Assembly: GCA_023387775.1 (NCBI GenBank)
Contig: JAEWHN010000101.1
Location: forward strand, 1 to 6,932
Source of the DNA: Pseudomonadota bacterium
GTDB taxonomy: Bacteria; Pseudomonadota; Alphaproteobacteria; Rhizobiales; Rhizobiaceae
DNA: 6,932 nt
Reading direction: 5' to 3'
The notes beneath the pieces are model-generated. The model was not told the origin of the DNA. It saw nothing but the letters and a program-made list of their open reading frames with translations, and made no database searches. Below are positions 6,378 to 6,932 of this stretch, in pieces. Both the position numbers and the translations under genes were made by a program. The first letter of the stretch is position 1. Every line of letters begins with the position of its first letter.

Positions 6378-6836
6378 TTATGTGGCGCCTTGATATGTCC
6401 TTTTCACGTCGAAAAGCGGTTCGCTGCCATCACCTGTTAGAACGGCGCCGCCGTCCTTGCGTTCCACCTTTCGATAGAAGCAGGAACGCCGTCCGGTATG
6501 GCAGGTTGCATCGTGACCCGACACATTTACGCGCAGCCACACCGCGTCCTGGTCGCAGTCGGTGCGCATCTCGACCACGTGCTGGAAATTGCCGGATGTC
6601 TCGCCCTTCTTCCAGAGCGAGTTGCGCGAACGCGACCAGTAATGGGCAATGCCGGTTTCGATGGTGAGCGCCAGCGCCTCGGCGTTCATATGCGCCACCA
6701 TCAAGAGCACGCCATCGCTGGCATCGGTCACCACCGCCGTCACGAGGCCGTTGGCATCGAAGCGCGGCGTGAATGCCGCGCCCTCTTCGAGCGCTTTCTT
6801 GTCGGTCGGGGATTTCTGGAATTCAAGCGCGGCCAT
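6378..6836 (-). CDS. hisI: Phosphoribosyl-AMP cyclohydrolase
   Basis: HisI opens the purine ring of phosphoribosyl-AMP to give phosphoribosyl-formimino-AICAR phosphate, the third step of histidine synthesis; it is a cytoplasmic zinc- and magnesium-dependent enzyme. The 152 residues form the stand-alone cyclohydrolase; there is no fused HisE pyrophosphohydrolase domain, so HisE must be encoded elsewhere. Conserved segments are LLMVAHMNAEAL (44-55), TGIAHYWSRSRNSLWKKGETSGN (61-83, quoted in part: HYWSRSR and LWKKGETSGN), the acidic metal motif RTDCDQDAVWL (91-101; D93, D95, D97) and CHTGRRSCFYR (112-122; C112 and C119 as zinc ligands). All key residues are present. The ATG at 6836 has AGGGAG six bases ahead. 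The probable folE gene ends 43 bases upstream and the patatin gene begins 87 bases downstream, suggesting a minus-strand unit, although HisI is not near other his genes here. Confidence 0.96.
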   Translation of the reverse strand: MAALEFQKSPTDKKALEEGAAFTPRFDANGLVTAVVTDASDGVLLMVAHMNAEALALTIETGIAHYWSRSRNSLWKKGETSGNFQHVVEMRTDCDQDAVWLRVNVSGHDATCHTGRRSCFYRKVERKDGGAVLTGDGSEPLFDVKRTYQGAT

Positions 6837-6842
6837 CGCCGG

Positions 6843-6848
6843 CTCCCT
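6843..6848 (-). promoter_or_regulatory. Ribosome binding site of hisI
   Basis: On the minus strand AGGGAG is followed by the six bases CCGGCG and then the hisI ATG at 6836. This is a strong site at ideal spacing and confirms the start. Confidence 0.7.
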
Positions 6849-6858
6849 GTCTCGCGAA

Positions 6859-6879
6859 GCCGGCGGCCAGCCGCCCGGC
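6859..6879 (-). other. GC-rich hairpin between probable folE and hisI
   Basis: On the minus strand GCCGGGCGGC (6879-6870) pairs with GCCGCCGGC (6867-6859) with one bulged G and a minimal loop. It begins directly after the stop codon of the upstream gene and ends ten bases before the hisI ribosome binding site. There is no T run, so it is more likely an mRNA-stabilising or processing element, or chance, than a full terminator. Confidence 0.35.
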
Positions 6880-6932
6880 CTATTTGCTGCCGTGGCGCAC
6901 CATGGTCATGAAGCGCAGTTGCTCTTCCGGGC
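6880..6932 (-). CDS. folE: C-terminal end of a gene, probably GTP cyclohydrolase I
   Basis: Only the last 16 codons and the TAG stop (6882-6880) are visible; the rest lies beyond the right edge. The visible tail is PEEQLRFMTMVRHGSK. It is too short for a domain assignment. The call rests on two weak points: class I GTP cyclohydrolases end in a comparable acidic-then-RF-hydrophobic-R tail, and folE commonly precedes hisI in rhizobial genomes as I recall. If right, the enzyme converts GTP to 7,8-dihydroneopterin triphosphate, the first step of folate synthesis. That a real coding end lies here is supported by the good hisI ribosome binding site and short gap that follow. Another protein is possible. 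Confidence 0.45.
   Translation of the reverse strand, partial: PEEQLRFMTMVRHGSK

Noticed and set aside
1..6932. Mobile element, CRISPR array, tRNA/rRNA, phage or defence system
   Set aside because: No terminal inverted repeats, transposase or integrase motifs, regularly spaced repeats, or tRNA-like structures were seen, and base composition is even throughout. The window reads as ordinary core chromosome.

Overview
The window is a compact, GC-rich stretch of housekeeping chromosome. Codons end mostly in G or C, and gaps between genes are short. The gene set and order (AlaC-type aminotransferase, homoserine dehydrogenase, class II fructose-bisphosphatase GlpX and RecJ on the plus strand; HisI and a RssA-like patatin on the minus strand) suggest an alphaproteobacterium of the Hyphomicrobiales, most likely a Mesorhizobium/Phyllobacteriaceae relative. 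That placement is inference from protein resemblance and remembered gene order; no search was run.

Layout, plus strand. Positions 1-818 hold the 3' two thirds of an alaC-type aminotransferase gene. A 47-base gap with a clear ribosome binding site leads to hom (866-2179). The two genes probably form one amino-acid unit, which ends at a good intrinsic terminator (2214-2248). A 272-base gap, the largest in the window, separates hom from glpX (2452-3432). It holds the terminator, an 18-base near-perfect palindrome with a central CG, a strong bulged hairpin, a short dyad over a TTGACA box and a small hairpin close to the glpX start. It is the most interesting non-coding part of the window. recJ (3531-5318) follows glpX after 98 bases.

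Layout, minus strand. Read in the direction of transcription, the order is the very 3' end of a gene that is probably folE (6932-6880), then hisI (6836-6378), then a RssA-like patatin phospholipase gene (6290-5319). recJ and the patatin gene converge with no base between their stop codons, inside a perfect 12-base palindrome.

How the genes fit together. AlaC links glutamate/2-oxoglutarate with alanine/pyruvate, and Hom commits aspartate semialdehyde to threonine and methionine. GlpX performs the fructose-1,6-bisphosphate to fructose-6-phosphate step of gluconeogenesis. RecJ is a 5'-3' single-strand exonuclease of repair and recombination. HisI performs the third step of histidine synthesis, and FolE, if correctly named, starts folate synthesis.

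I found no mobile element, CRISPR array, tRNA, rRNA, phage gene or defence system, and no convincing new biological system. The observations reported are modest: regulatory DNA upstream of glpX, the zero-gap convergent junction, and a start-site correction for the patatin gene.
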